Positions 1 through 8,507 of a DNA stretch of 25,214 nt are shown piece by piece. This DNA is from a virus. Within the stretch, counting starts at the first letter, position 1. Each line of letters begins with the position of its first letter. The stretch covers positions 1-25,214 of the IMG/VR virus record IMGVR_UViG_3300017750_000104; one strand, written 5' to 3'. Made by a program: the position numbers and the translations under genes. The notes beneath the pieces are model-generated. The model made no database searches. It saw nothing but the letters and a program-made list of their open reading frames with translations, and was not told the origin of the DNA.

Positions 1-1343
1 GAACAAAGTCATTAGAAGATTGTGATTTTTTATGCCATAGGTCTGAGGTTACTGTTTCTGATTTAGTATCTATGGGGTATGATAAAGATGAAGTTTTAGA
101 ATATGCAAGTTCAACTGGCGATGAAATAGATCAATCCAGAGAAAAATTAAATCGTTTTGAGGACACCGATGGTGGAAGTGATCGGCACATTGAAATGGAT
201 GAATCCAGAAAAACAGTGTTATATTCAGAGTGTTATATAAGAACTGATTTTGATGGTGATGGAATTGCTGAGTTAAGACGAATTTGTGTAATTGGTAATT
301 ATCATATTTTAAAAAATGAACCTTTTGATCATATACCTTTTGCAACATTAAGTCCAATTTTACAACCTCATAAATTAATTGGTCGTTCTGTTTCTGAAAT
401 GGTTATGGATTTACAGTTAATTAAATCAACTGTTTTAAGACAAATATTAGATAATCTATATTTATCAAACAATACTCGTTTAGTAGTAAGTGATGGTGTA
501 AATTTAGATGATGTTTTAAATAATCAAGCAGGGGGTGTAATTAGAACAAGAAATATTGGATCGGTTCAACCTCTTAGCACTCCATTAGTTGCTAATCAGG
601 CATTTCCAATGTTGGATTATTTAGATCAGCTGAAAGAATCCAGAACTGGTTTATCTAAAGCCAGTATGGGTCTTGATCCAAACGCATTACAAAGTGCCAC
701 TGCAACGGCTGTTTCTGCAACTGTATCAGCTAGTCAGGGTAAGATTGAAATGATTGCAAGAGTATTTGCAGAAACTGGAATGAAAGATTTATTTAAAGGT
801 ATTTTACATTTAGCAAAAAAACATCAAACACAACCTTTAACAGTAAGATTGACTGATAAATTTGTACCAGTTGATCCAAGACAATGGACAAACGAATTTG
901 ATATGTCGATTAATGTTGGATTGGGTACTGGACAAACGAATGAAAAATTAGCGATGTTAGATAAAATATCAAAAACGCAAGAGCAAATTTTATTAACATT
1001 AGGACAACAAAACCCATTAGTTAATTTATCTCAATATAGAGAAACTTTGGCTAAGATTTTAGAATTAACTGGGTTTAAAAATCCAAATGAATTTTTTCTT
1101 GATCCTGCACAACAACCACCAATGGAAAATCAAAATACTGCACAAAATGAAGTGAGTGTGGATCGTTTTAAAGCAGAAGAAGAATTAAAGATTAAGCGAG
1201 AAAAAATGATGGCTGATATTGCGTTAGCTAGAGAAAAATTACAAGCTGAATTACAACTGAAACAGACTGAATTAAACGCTGAACTTCAATTAAGGGGGCA
1301 GGCACAAGCATTAGGTAATAAAGCAGTCAGTCAAAACTTATAG
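1..1343 (+). CDS. Portal protein, P22-like, 5' end missing
   Basis: The dodecameric portal forms the DNA entry and exit channel at one head vertex. The open frame runs without a stop from position 3 to the TAG at 1343, so the gene enters from outside the window; the ATG at 72 is only an internal methionine. The segment before it (LCHRSEVTVSDLVSMGYD) and the stretch GRSVSEMVMDLQLIKS are typical of P22-type portals. The C-terminal part is a charged helical tail (KAEEELKIKREKMMADIAL), matching the barrel or crown helices of long portals. It leads the head gene series, as expected when the terminase lies just upstream. At least 447 codons are present. Family assignment is from recognition; the direction, frame and partial state are seen directly. 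Confidence 0.85.
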   Translation, partial: TKSLEDCDFLCHRSEVTVSDLVSMGYDKDEVLEYASSTGDEIDQSREKLNRFEDTDGGSDRHIEMDESRKTVLYSECYIRTDFDGDGIAELRRICVIGNYHILKNEPFDHIPFATLSPILQPHKLIGRSVSEMVMDLQLIKSTVLRQILDNLYLSNNTRLVVSDGVNLDDVLNNQAGGVIRTRNIGSVQPLSTPLVANQAFPMLDYLDQLKESRTGLSKASMGLDPNALQSATATAVSATVSASQGKIEMIARVFAETGMKDLFKGILHLAKKHQTQPLTVRLTDKFVPVDPRQWTNEFDMSINVGLGTGQTNEKLAMLDKISKTQEQILLTLGQQNPLVNLSQYRETLAKILELTGFKNPNEFFLDPAQQPPMENQNTAQNEVSVDRFKAEEELKIKREKMMADIALAREKLQAELQLKQTELNAELQLRGQAQALGNKAVSQNL

Positions 1344-1352
1344 GAGAAAATT

Positions 1353-1859
1353 ATGTTACCAGTAGCAACGGCACTCGCACCAATGGCAGGGGCATCATTA
1401 GGAACGGCAGGAACACTTGCAGGACTAGGAGGTTTAGGAGGATTTCTAAGTGGACTTGGACAAGGTGGCTTTGGAGGATTTTTAGGTGGTTTAGGTAATT
1501 CACTGACTGGTTTACCACTCTCACAACTGTTTGGTGGTGCTAATACTCCGATGTCCTCAATTGGAGGATTATTTGGACAATTATTACCTAGTGGTAATTT
1601 AGCTAATGTAGGTCAGGCACAAATGTTAGGCAATATGATGGGTGGTGGTCAGCAACCTTCAACTCAAAACAGTCCAGAAGATGTTTTAAATGCTATGTCA
1701 AGTAGTGTAAATCCTATACCAGTTGATTTATCTAATGAACCGATGCCAATTACAAATGCACAAGAAATGATGATGCCTTTAAATACAAATCTTGATCCAA
1801 GAATGTTTGGATTAGGAGGGTTACTGGCAAGTAATTTAAATTCAAGACAAATTGTTTAA
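1353..1859 (+). CDS. Glycine-rich hypothetical protein between portal and scaffold
   Basis: Function not recognised. The 168-residue protein starts at ATG 1353 behind a clear SD (GGAGAAAATT). Its first 70 residues are almost only Gly, Leu, Ala and Ser in GGLGG-type repeats, a low-complexity hydrophobic stretch resembling the glycine-rich ends of phage internal virion proteins. The rest is Met/Asn/Gln-rich and probably disordered. It follows the portal by 9 bases and precedes a small helical gene, so it is very likely a virion or assembly protein. The glycine-zipper look would suit a membrane-active ejection protein, but that is inference only. Confidence 0.6.
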   Translation: MLPVATALAPMAGASLGTAGTLAGLGGLGGFLSGLGQGGFGGFLGGLGNSLTGLPLSQLFGGANTPMSSIGGLFGQLLPSGNLANVGQAQMLGNMMGGGQQPSTQNSPEDVLNAMSSSVNPIPVDLSNEPMPITNAQEMMMPLNTNLDPRMFGLGGLLASNLNSRQIV

Positions 1860-1868
1860 TTTATAAAT

Positions 1869-2159
1869 ATGAATGATGATAATGTTCCTCTTTCTAAAAG
1901 AAAAGCTAGGGGAGATAAAGCGAAAAGTTTACTTCAAAATGAAATCTTTAATGAAGTTTTTTCAATACTTGAAAAACGATATATCGAGGGTTTTGCAGAG
2001 AGTAAAATTGACGATAGTAAAACTCGTGAAACTTGTTATTTCTTATTACAAAATTTGCGAAAACTGCGTCAAGAAATGGTTCTAATTGTTAATGATGGTG
2101 ATATAGCCACTAAACAATTAGACAATTTAAATAATCCTAAAAAAAGGAAATTTTTTTAA
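1869..2159 (+). CDS. Small helical head-module protein, unknown function
   Basis: A 96-residue charged protein predicted to be mostly alpha-helical. The pattern KARGDKAKSLLQNEIFNEVF, then S..DD.KTRE..YFLL, then LRKLRQEM is shared by a class of small proteins found beside P22-type portals and scaffolds in many phages, whose role I do not know. A frame-shifted ORF beginning at 1873 is a shadow: it lacks this pattern. The start ATG 1869 lies 9 bases after the previous stop, with a weak SD. It sits between the glycine-rich protein and the scaffold, consistent with a head-assembly role. Confidence 0.6.
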   Translation: MNDDNVPLSKRKARGDKAKSLLQNEIFNEVFSILEKRYIEGFAESKIDDSKTRETCYFLLQNLRKLRQEMVLIVNDGDIATKQLDNLNNPKKRKFF

Positions 2160-2179
2160 TTTAAAATAAGGATGTTATT

Positions 2180-3190
2180 ATGGAAAACAGTACTCCAACT
2201 GGAACTGAACCAAATACTGAAACAATCAAATCTACTGGTGATGCCGTAGATTATCTCTTAAAAACTAATGAACCCTCTACTGAGGAAAATTCAGAAACTT
2301 TAGAAGAGTCAAATAATGAAGAAACTGTTCAAACAGAACAGAATGAATCTGAGGAGTCAACCGAGGAAATAACTGAGGAAGAAACCGAAGAAACAGATAA
2401 TGGTGAACAATATGAAGAAGTTGATTCAACTCCAGAGCCAGAACGATACACTGTCAAAATTGATGGTCAAGATCAAGATGTAACTTTGGATGATTTAAAA
2501 AATTCATATTTAAGACAATCTGATTACACTAAAAAAACACAAAACCTTGCAGAACAAAGAAGGCAGATAGAAAATATCAATGCAACTATTCAGCAAGAAA
2601 GAAAAGTTTTATCTGAAAATTTAAAGGCTACACAACAATTTTTAGAAAATGGTATGGTTCAACAACCAGATGTAAGTCTACTTGAATCAGACCCAGTTAC
2701 TTATATGAAACAAAAAGATGCATTTGAAAAACATCAGGCAGTTTTAAACCAAGTGAAACAAGAACAAATTAACATACAAACTCAAGAACAAAATGATTTA
2801 ATTCAAAACTATCAAAAGAACTTAGAGCAAGAAAAAGTTCGTTTGACTGAATATATTCCAGAGTGGAAAAATCAAGATGTTGCAACTAAAGAAAAAAACA
2901 ATATTGTAACTTATGCAAAACGACTTGGATTTACTCCAGAAGAGTTAAATTCAGCGAGTGATGCACGAGCCATTAATGTTTTACGAAAAGCATGGTTATA
3001 TGATAATTTGATATCTAAAAATAAAGTTGCTCAAAAAAAAGTTTCTAAAGCACCCAAAATGGTTAAAGGGGGTGTACCAAGAAACAAAAATGAAGTTAGC
3101 CAAAGAAATTCAAATAAACTATTTGACAGACTCAAAAAATCTGGAAAGCAAGAAGATGCAATTAATTATCTTCTATCTAAACAACAATAA
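2180..3190 (+). CDS. Scaffolding protein
   Basis: Guides capsid assembly inside the procapsid and is then lost. Residues 1-90 are extremely acidic and Thr/Glu-rich. The middle carries the signature found in many phage scaffolds: a short beta segment with KIDGQDQDVTLDDL followed by LRQSDYTKKTQ and AEQRRQIE. After that comes a long coiled-coil-like Gln/Glu/Lys helix, and the C-terminus is basic (KAPKMVKGGVPR), as scaffolds often use a basic C-terminal helix to bind the coat protein. It lies directly upstream of the capsid gene with an AAGGA SD before its ATG. Length (336) fits. The order portal-scaffold-capsid supports the call. Confidence 0.8.
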   Translation: MENSTPTGTEPNTETIKSTGDAVDYLLKTNEPSTEENSETLEESNNEETVQTEQNESEESTEEITEEETEETDNGEQYEEVDSTPEPERYTVKIDGQDQDVTLDDLKNSYLRQSDYTKKTQNLAEQRRQIENINATIQQERKVLSENLKATQQFLENGMVQQPDVSLLESDPVTYMKQKDAFEKHQAVLNQVKQEQINIQTQEQNDLIQNYQKNLEQEKVRLTEYIPEWKNQDVATKEKNNIVTYAKRLGFTPEELNSASDARAINVLRKAWLYDNLISKNKVAQKKVSKAPKMVKGGVPRNKNEVSQRNSNKLFDRLKKSGKQEDAINYLLSKQQ

Positions 3191-3220
3191 TATAAACATT
3201 AATTTTTAAGGAATAATACA

Positions 3221-4165
3221 ATGGCTACACAAACATCTATAATAGCAAAAGGTCTTAGAGAGGATTTATCCGATGTTATCTCTAGGATTTCTCCTGCCGA
3301 AACACCTATATTTTCAAATATGAGTGTTGAAACTATAACTAGCACAAATCACGAATTCTTAGTTCAAGAATTAGCAAGTGCAAGTGCATCTAACTTTAAC
3401 AATGAAGGTGCAGATTTTTCATATGCTACACCAACGCAGATGACTAGGCTAGGCAACCAAAGTCAAATCTTTATTCAATCCGCACAAGTATCTGAAACTT
3501 TAGAATCAGTTGATAAAGCAGGTCGAGCAAAAGAAATTGCATATCAAACTGTTTTAAAGAGTTTGGAACAACGAAAAGACATTGAGGCAACTTTGGTTGC
3601 ATCTCAAGCTAAATCTGCATCTGATCCTCGCAAAATGGGTTCTATTGAGTGTTGGATAAGTAATGTATCTGGTGCAGGGGATGCCACTGAAATAACAACT
3701 CACGATGGTGCAAATTTGCGTACTGATGGAACTGGAAGAGCATTAACCCTTGCAATGGTTGATGCAGTAGCACAAGCAGTTTTCGAGGATGGGGGTGAAC
3801 CTTCTATGATGGTATTAAGTCCATCTAAGAAAGCTACATTTTCGGATTTAGCTTCTGGTTCTGTTGCTACCAATCAAGTAACTATGACTGCGAATCAACC
3901 AGTTGAAGTTCCTATAATTGGTTCAGTGAGTGTATTTTTATCAGATTTTGGAAAAATTGACATAACCATAGATCGTCAAATGCCAAATGATAGAATTTAT
4001 ATATTTGATCCACAACATATGAAAATGGGTGCATTACCTAACAGACAATTTTCAAAAGTTGATGTTGCCAAAACTGGTGATAGCCAGAAATTTGGTATTG
4101 TTAGTGAGTTCACTTATATTCCGACTGCACCAAAAGCACATGGTGCTATTTATGATTTATCATAA
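3221..4165 (+). CDS. Major capsid protein, SU10-like
   Basis: The coat protein of the head. The N-terminus (GLREDLSDVISRISPAETP) followed by beta-rich sequence with FLVQEL, then ESVDKAGRAKEIAYQ and QRKDIEATL is the pattern of the SU10 major-capsid family (HK97 fold; formerly DUF5309). The C-terminal half has GSVSVFLSDFGKIDI and the typical end DRIYIFDPQHMKMG. Length 314 matches that family. The ATG at 3221 has a good SD (AAGGA). It is followed by the only strong rho-independent terminator of the structural block, as expected for the most abundant virion protein. Confidence is high because of both motif and position. Confidence 0.9.
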   Translation: MATQTSIIAKGLREDLSDVISRISPAETPIFSNMSVETITSTNHEFLVQELASASASNFNNEGADFSYATPTQMTRLGNQSQIFIQSAQVSETLESVDKAGRAKEIAYQTVLKSLEQRKDIEATLVASQAKSASDPRKMGSIECWISNVSGAGDATEITTHDGANLRTDGTGRALTLAMVDAVAQAVFEDGGEPSMMVLSPSKKATFSDLASGSVATNQVTMTANQPVEVPIIGSVSVFLSDFGKIDITIDRQMPNDRIYIFDPQHMKMGALPNRQFSKVDVAKTGDSQKFGIVSEFTYIPTAPKAHGAIYDLS

Positions 4166-4176
4166 TATTTAATATG

Positions 4177-4203
4177 AAAGGGGGTGTAAGAACCCCCTTT
4201 TTT
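4177..4203 (+). terminator. Rho-independent terminator after capsid gene
   Basis: A perfect 9-bp stem (AAAGGGGGT pairing with ACCCCCTTT) with a 6-base loop (GTAAGA), running into a T-tract (six T in a row). It begins 12 bases after the capsid stop. It probably lets capsid mRNA end separately while part of the transcript reads on into the neck genes. Confidence 0.9.
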
Positions 4204-4256
4204 ATTTGTGCTAAAAAAAACAATCAAGCGATTTATAGTCCAGTAAGAGTAAAAAA

Positions 4257-4574
4257 ATGACTGAAAGAATTATTAAGAAAAACGCAGAACAAAAAATTTC
4301 TATTAAAGAAGAGGCAGGAGAAACTGTTATTGAAAGAACAGAAAAAATAGATTCTATTTTAGAAAAAAACAAAATAGAACGCAATAATTTTCGTGCTAAT
4401 AATTTAATTAATAATACACAAAAACATCATAGAAAAGTTGCAGAGATTCCTGCAAATTTATTTTTTGAATTACAAAAGAAATATGGCAGTCCACAGCAAA
4501 ATTGGAAAGAATGGAAAAGGTGGTTATCTGATCCAGAAAATCGTTTTTTTAGAACTGATACTGGTAAATTATAA
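4257..4574 (+). CDS. Conserved neck-module hypothetical protein
   Basis: 105 residues; function not recognised. The N-terminal half is Lys/Glu/Asn-rich and probably a flexible helix. The C-terminal third carries a compact pattern (VAEIPANLFFEL, then WKEWKRWLSDPENRFFRT) that I recognise from small proteins encoded between capsid and adaptor genes in other short-tailed phages. The stop overlaps the ATG of the adaptor gene (TAATG), indicating translational coupling. It is the first gene after the capsid terminator, so it may depend on read-through or on a promoter in the 50-base gap, where I see no convincing one. Confidence 0.6.
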   Translation: MTERIIKKNAEQKISIKEEAGETVIERTEKIDSILEKNKIERNNFRANNLINNTQKHHRKVAEIPANLFFELQKKYGSPQQNWKEWKRWLSDPENRFFRTDTGKL

Positions 4575-5215
4575 TGGCATTATCAACTTACTCTGACCTT
4601 AAAACGGCAATTGCTAATTTTGCAAATCGAAGTGATCTTACTACCAACATTGATGATTTCATTGATCTAACTGAGGCAAGACTAAATCGAGAAATATTTA
4701 GTCGTTTTGAAAATCAAAGAGTTACGGCTAACACAACGGCTAATGACCCTTTTGTATCTTTGCCAACTGATTTAAGAGAAATTAAAACAATTAGAGTAAA
4801 TTCAGACCCAAGAGTTGTTTTAACGAATATGACTTTAAATGCTTTAGATATTCAATACCCAAATAGCACTGGAGGTAGTCCAGTGGCTTATGCAATTGTA
4901 AATGATAGTTTAAAATTAAGTCATACACCCAGTTCAGTATTAGAATTAGAAATGATTTATTCTGCACAAATTTCAGCTTTATCAGATTCTAATACAAACA
5001 ATGTAATTTTATTAAGACATCCAGATGCTTATTTATATGGTTCTTTGACCCACTTATCTACATTTTTACTGGATGAAACAAAAGCTAGATCATACGATGA
5101 ATTGTATACGAGAGCCATTCAAGAAATTAATACATCTTTAGATAAAGAAAAATATGGTTCATCACTTGCTATGAAAGACGATTACACAATTCAATTAACC
5201 AAAGTACAAGGATAA
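4574..5215 (+). CDS. Head-tail adaptor protein, SU10-like
   Basis: Forms the ring that joins the portal to the tail nozzle. The N-terminus STYSDLKTAIANFANRSDL, followed by IDDFIDLTEARLNREI, is the hallmark of this adaptor family in short-tailed phages with SU10-like capsids. The rest alternates beta strands (SLPTDLREIKTIRVN; LELEMIYSAQI) with a helical C-terminal region (HPDAYLYGSLTHLSTFL...) that would pack against the portal. At 213 residues it matches the usual length. It is coupled to the preceding gene by a one-base overlap. Confidence 0.8.
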   Translation: MALSTYSDLKTAIANFANRSDLTTNIDDFIDLTEARLNREIFSRFENQRVTANTTANDPFVSLPTDLREIKTIRVNSDPRVVLTNMTLNALDIQYPNSTGGSPVAYAIVNDSLKLSHTPSSVLELEMIYSAQISALSDSNTNNVILLRHPDAYLYGSLTHLSTFLLDETKARSYDELYTRAIQEINTSLDKEKYGSSLAMKDDYTIQLTKVQG

Positions 5216-5219
5216 AATT

Positions 5220-5600
5220 ATGAGTGCATCAGATTATTTAGAAAACAAGATATTAGATCATATTTTAGGATCAAGCGCCTTTAGTCAACCCAGTAAATTT
5301 TTAGCTTTGTCCACGGCAAGTCTGCAAGACGATAATTCTGGAACAGAGTTATCTGGTAATGGATATACACGAAAAGCAATTACATTTGGCACTGCTAGTT
5401 CAGGTAGTATCACAAATAGTGGTGCAGTTGAATTTGATACTGCGACTGGAAATCAAGGCACTATTTCTCATTTTGGTATTTATGATGCAAGTAGTGGAGG
5501 TAATTTATTGTTTCATGGTGCATTTAGTGCCTCTAAAGTAATTTCGACTGGTGATGTATTAAAAGTGAGTGCCTCTGCATTAACAATTTCATTAGATTAA
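5220..5600 (+). CDS. Small beta-rich tail/fibre-type protein
   Basis: 126 residues in the family often labelled 'phage tail fiber protein' or Gp80-like: it begins SASDYLENKILDHILG, continues with FLALSTAS, GNGYTRKAITF and ISHFGIYDASSGGNLL, and ends in a short beta strand (SASALTISLD). These proteins are small beta-sandwiches of uncertain exact position in the virion. It lies between adaptor and nozzle genes, so a place in the neck or tail is likely. The start ATG is 4 bases after the adaptor stop. Confidence 0.65.
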   Translation: MSASDYLENKILDHILGSSAFSQPSKFLALSTASLQDDNSGTELSGNGYTRKAITFGTASSGSITNSGAVEFDTATGNQGTISHFGIYDASSGGNLLFHGAFSASKVISTGDVLKVSASALTISLD

Positions 5601-5605
5601 GATGA

Positions 5606-6331
5606 ATGTCAGTTGTCGCTATAACATTAGAGCAACTAGATTCTTATGGTACACTTGAGCAATTAGATTCAGTATCAACAAACTTAGATGCACTTGATTT
5701 TGTTGATTATACAAACCCAAATTTAGATCAGTTAGATGGTTGGGGTGATTTAGACAATTTACCATTTAGTTTAGATAGTGCTAACTGGCAAAGTGTTTTT
5801 GTAAGATTTGCCAATGGTTTAGATAATTCTACTTTTACAACCACTGGTTCTTTTGTAGTAGTAGAAACAGTTAATGGATCAACTACTGCCACTTTTACAA
5901 GTTCTGGTTCAGCTATAAGACAAAGACTTGCTAGTAGCAATATATCAGCTACTTTTTCACCAAGTAGTTCAGCTATAAGAGTTAGAACAGTAAGTGGAAC
6001 TGATATATCTACTTTTACACCAACTTTAACTGCAACACGAATACAATTTGGTACTGGGTCAGTCAATTCTGTTTTTACAAACACTGCAACGGCAGTTTTT
6101 TCTGTAAATATTGCAGGAAATGATACTTCTACTTTTACCAGTAGTGGAAATTGTAATGCTACTATTTTAATAAATGGAACAACAAGTTCAGTATTTTCAT
6201 TAAGTGCAGTTTTAAAAAAACAAGGTGATGAATGGGTTGAAACAAGTTCAGCTTTAGAAACATGGAATCCAAGCAGTTCGGCAACCGAAACTTGGAATGT
6301 AGTTAATTCAGGAAATGAAACATGGAATTAA
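5606..6331 (+). CDS. Repetitive Ser/Thr-rich virion protein
   Basis: 241 residues with three zones. Residues 7-65 hold degenerate Leu-Asp repeats (LEQLDSYGTLEQLD, then NLDQLDGWGDLDNL, SLDSANW). Residues 70-205 hold about six imperfect beta-like repeats of roughly 22-24 residues built around STFTSSGSA followed by a strand with Arg or Val pairs, visible also at DNA level near 5910 and 5965. The C-terminus has three ETWN-type repeats. The first zone resembles a segment inside the neighbouring nozzle-like protein. The gene overlaps the next by 10 bases. It looks like an elongated repeat adhesin or tail decoration; no specific function is recognised. An antisense ORF over this gene is a shadow. 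Confidence 0.6.
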   Translation: MSVVAITLEQLDSYGTLEQLDSVSTNLDALDFVDYTNPNLDQLDGWGDLDNLPFSLDSANWQSVFVRFANGLDNSTFTTTGSFVVVETVNGSTTATFTSSGSAIRQRLASSNISATFSPSSSAIRVRTVSGTDISTFTPTLTATRIQFGTGSVNSVFTNTATAVFSVNIAGNDTSTFTSSGNCNATILINGTTSSVFSLSAVLKKQGDEWVETSSALETWNPSSSATETWNVVNSGNETWN

Positions 6332-7788
6332 AAATTAAATTAGATAGTTGGCTACCAGATCAACCAGATTATAATAATGGACTTACAGTTGCAGAAAATT
6401 GTTTACCCATTTTAAAAGGTTATGCAAGTACAAAAGGCTTAACGGCATTTAGTGGTGCAGGAGATAGCAAATTAACTGGAATCTTTGCTTTGGAAGATTC
6501 TTCAGGTAACGCACAAATTTTTGCAGGAAATCGTACTAAATTATATAAATATAATGGTACAACCAATGCATTAGATAATGTTTCAATTTCTGGTAATTAC
6601 TCAGCAGTTGGCGAAAACAATAGATGGAAGTTTGTTCAATTTGGAGATAAAGTAATTGCTTCTGCAGGAACAAGTCAAACCATTCAGGTGTTTGATTTAG
6701 GTACTTCAACTTTATTTGCAAATATAGCAACTGGAGTTAATGCAGAACATATATGTGTTGCTCGTGATTTTGTATTTACTGGCAACAATTCTGACTCTAT
6801 ATCAAGGGTAAGATGGTCAGCAATAGGTGATAGCAGTAATTGGACAACTAGCACAACCACTCAGGCTGATTTCCAAGAAATAAATGATTTAGGGCAAATT
6901 ACTGGATTAGTCGGTGGTGAATCAGTAACCATATTTTGTGAATCTGGTATTGTTATAGGTAAATATGTAGGCAGTCCTCTAATATGGCAGTTCGATGTCT
7001 TGGAAAATAATCGTGGGTGTAATTATGCAGGATCAATCACTAATGTAGCTAGAACATCTTTTTATTATACAGATGATGGTTTTTATAGTTTTAATGAAAA
7101 AACTGGATCAACACCAATTGGTCACGAAAAAATAGACAAATTTTTTCAAGATGATTTTAATACAACTTATAAAGATAATTTATATGCATCAGTAGACCCA
7201 AAAAACAAAATTGTAATGTTTGCATATCCTTCTAAAAGTAGTTCTGATGGAAGTAATGATAAGATTTTAGTTTTTAACTATATTTTAAATAAATGGAGTT
7301 TACTTAATATTGCCACTGATGTTTTAAGTCAAATTTTAACCCCTGCAACTACTCTTGAAGGTTTAGATAGTATTAGTGGAAATAATTTAGATAGTATGAC
7401 AACCAGTTTAGATTCTGACATTTGGAAAGGTGGTAATATTTTATTTGTGGGTTCAGTTGATAATAAAATTTCAACTTTTACTGGTTCAACTTTATCAGCG
7501 ACACTCACCACTGGTGAATTTTCTTTAGGAGGTTCACAAATGGCTATGTTGACTAAAGTTAGACCTTATTATGAAACAACTGGGTCGGCAACAGTTACTA
7601 ATCAAATTGCCTCAAGAAATTTAACAAATGATAGTTTTTCGTTTGCAAGTGCAGTGAGTTTAAACTCAGATGGTTTTTCACCTCATAGAAACTCTGGAAG
7701 ATATAATAGAGTACAAGTAAATTTAGGTGGTGATTGGAAAAATATTCAGGAAATAGATGTTGAATTACAAGCTAACGGCAATCGTTAA
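6322..7788 (+). CDS. Tail nozzle / DNA-stabilisation protein, P22 gp10-like
   Basis: Likely forms the hexameric nozzle under the adaptor that closes the short tail. The N-terminus (DSWLPDQPDYNNGLTVAENCLP) with GYASTKGLTAF and the run of beta-propeller-like blades (LTGIFAL...; AGNRTKLYKYNG; WKFVQFGDKVIASAG; FVFTGN...RVRWSAIGD) are characteristic of P22 gp10/nozzle proteins in short-tailed phages. The blades continue through ESVTIFCESGIVIGKYVG, FYYTDDGFYSFN and KILVFNYILNKWSL. A short insert near residues 343-368 (LEGLDSISGNNLDS...SLDSDIW) resembles the N-terminal repeats of the preceding protein. Length 488 is right for the family. It overlaps both neighbouring genes slightly. Confidence 0.75.
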   Translation: MELKIKLDSWLPDQPDYNNGLTVAENCLPILKGYASTKGLTAFSGAGDSKLTGIFALEDSSGNAQIFAGNRTKLYKYNGTTNALDNVSISGNYSAVGENNRWKFVQFGDKVIASAGTSQTIQVFDLGTSTLFANIATGVNAEHICVARDFVFTGNNSDSISRVRWSAIGDSSNWTTSTTTQADFQEINDLGQITGLVGGESVTIFCESGIVIGKYVGSPLIWQFDVLENNRGCNYAGSITNVARTSFYYTDDGFYSFNEKTGSTPIGHEKIDKFFQDDFNTTYKDNLYASVDPKNKIVMFAYPSKSSSDGSNDKILVFNYILNKWSLLNIATDVLSQILTPATTLEGLDSISGNNLDSMTTSLDSDIWKGGNILFVGSVDNKISTFTGSTLSATLTTGEFSLGGSQMAMLTKVRPYYETTGSATVTNQIASRNLTNDSFSFASAVSLNSDGFSPHRNSGRYNRVQVNLGGDWKNIQEIDVELQANGNR

Positions 7789-8102
7789 TGAGTAGTTTTA
7801 TTGCATTACCATATGCAGGAGGTGATCCAAGACAAGTTGCATTTGTTGTCAATAATGTTTTAGAAGGTAAACTAAATTCTACTGGCACAGTTACACTTAC
7901 TAACAGTTCAGCAACTACTGTTGTTGATGATAAAAGAGTCGGTGTAGATTCTATTATTTTATTTATGCCAATTAACGCAAACGCAAGTACAGAACAAGCC
8001 TCTGGAACAATGTTCGTCAGTTCGAGAGGTAAACAAACTTTTACTATAACTCATAATAATAATGCAAACACAAGGACATTCGGATATATCGTCATCGGAT
8101 AA
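7788..8102 (+). CDS. Small beta-rich virion protein, unknown
   Basis: 104 residues, rich in beta-forming residues (GTVTLTNSSATTVV; DSIILFMPINANA; GTMFVSSRGKQTFTITH) and ending GYIVIG. Such small proteins regularly follow nozzle genes in marine short-tailed phages; their role is not known to me. The ATG shares its first base with the last base of the nozzle stop (TAATG), so the two are coupled. Its final 41 bases also code, in another frame, for the start of the following GNAT-like gene. Confidence 0.6.
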   Translation: MSSFIALPYAGGDPRQVAFVVNNVLEGKLNSTGTVTLTNSSATTVVDDKRVGVDSIILFMPINANASTEQASGTMFVSSRGKQTFTITHNNNANTRTFGYIVIG

Positions 8103-8505
8103 TTTAAACAGTAAATTTCCATGTTTATATAAAATCACCCCCTCTAATATTTTTAGAGTATGGAAGATTATAAAACCTAAAGTTGAGGTTGCCTTAAAAC
8201 ATGGAATTCATGCAAATGATAGTAATTTTGTTTTTGAACAGTTGTATAAAGGTCATGCAAAATTTTGGTTAAATAAAGATAGTTGGATTATCTCAACTAT
8301 GGAAGATTTAAATATTGGAAAATGTATTACTATTTGGTTAGCCAGTGGAGATAAATATAATTTATTAAGTATGTACGATTTAATATCCAAATGGGCAAAA
8401 AAACAAGGTTGTACAAATATGTTAATTAACGGCAGAGAAGGTTGGGTTCGATTTTTAAAAAAATCAAATTTTAAACCCATGCCAATTCTAAGAAAGGAAC
8501 TTTAA
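8062..8505 (+). CDS. GNAT-fold-like protein of the tail module
   Basis: 147 residues. The C-terminal part (KCITIWLASG, then LISKWAKKQGCTNMLINGR, EGWVRFLKKSNFKP, LRKEL) has the strand-helix-strand layout and the GR.GW.RFL pattern of GNAT-like proteins often seen among phage neck and tail genes. The canonical acetyl-CoA pyrophosphate-binding motif (R/Q-x-x-G-x-G/A) is not visible, so enzymatic activity is doubtful. No other ATG, GTG or TTG lies in this frame before the conserved part, which fixes the start at 8062 despite a 41-base overlap with the previous gene and no clear SD. Confidence 0.6.
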   Translation: MQTQGHSDISSSDNLNSKFPCLYKITPSNIFRVWKIIKPKVEVALKHGIHANDSNFVFEQLYKGHAKFWLNKDSWIISTMEDLNIGKCITIWLASGDKYNLLSMYDLISKWAKKQGCTNMLINGREGWVRFLKKSNFKPMPILRKEL

Positions 8506-8507
8506 AA

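Noticed and set aside
1353-1859. Glycine-rich repeats as a DNA-level tandem repeat or CRISPR-like array
   Set aside because: The periodicity is at protein level (Gly/Leu codons) with variable spacing and no spacers. No CRISPR array was found in the window.
1873-2085. Alternative 70-residue frame overlapping the small helical gene
   Set aside because: Lys/Phe-rich translation typical of a shifted frame; the frame starting at 1869 carries the recognisable helical pattern.
5728-6084. Long antisense ORF over the repetitive virion protein
   Set aside because: It mirrors the Ser/Thr repeats of the plus-strand gene, has Val/Leu-rich low-complexity sequence and no leader. The plus-strand frame has the conserved motifs and neighbour coupling.
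8253-8480. Antisense ORF over the GNAT-like gene
   Set aside because: No motif or leader, and it lies wholly within a better supported gene.
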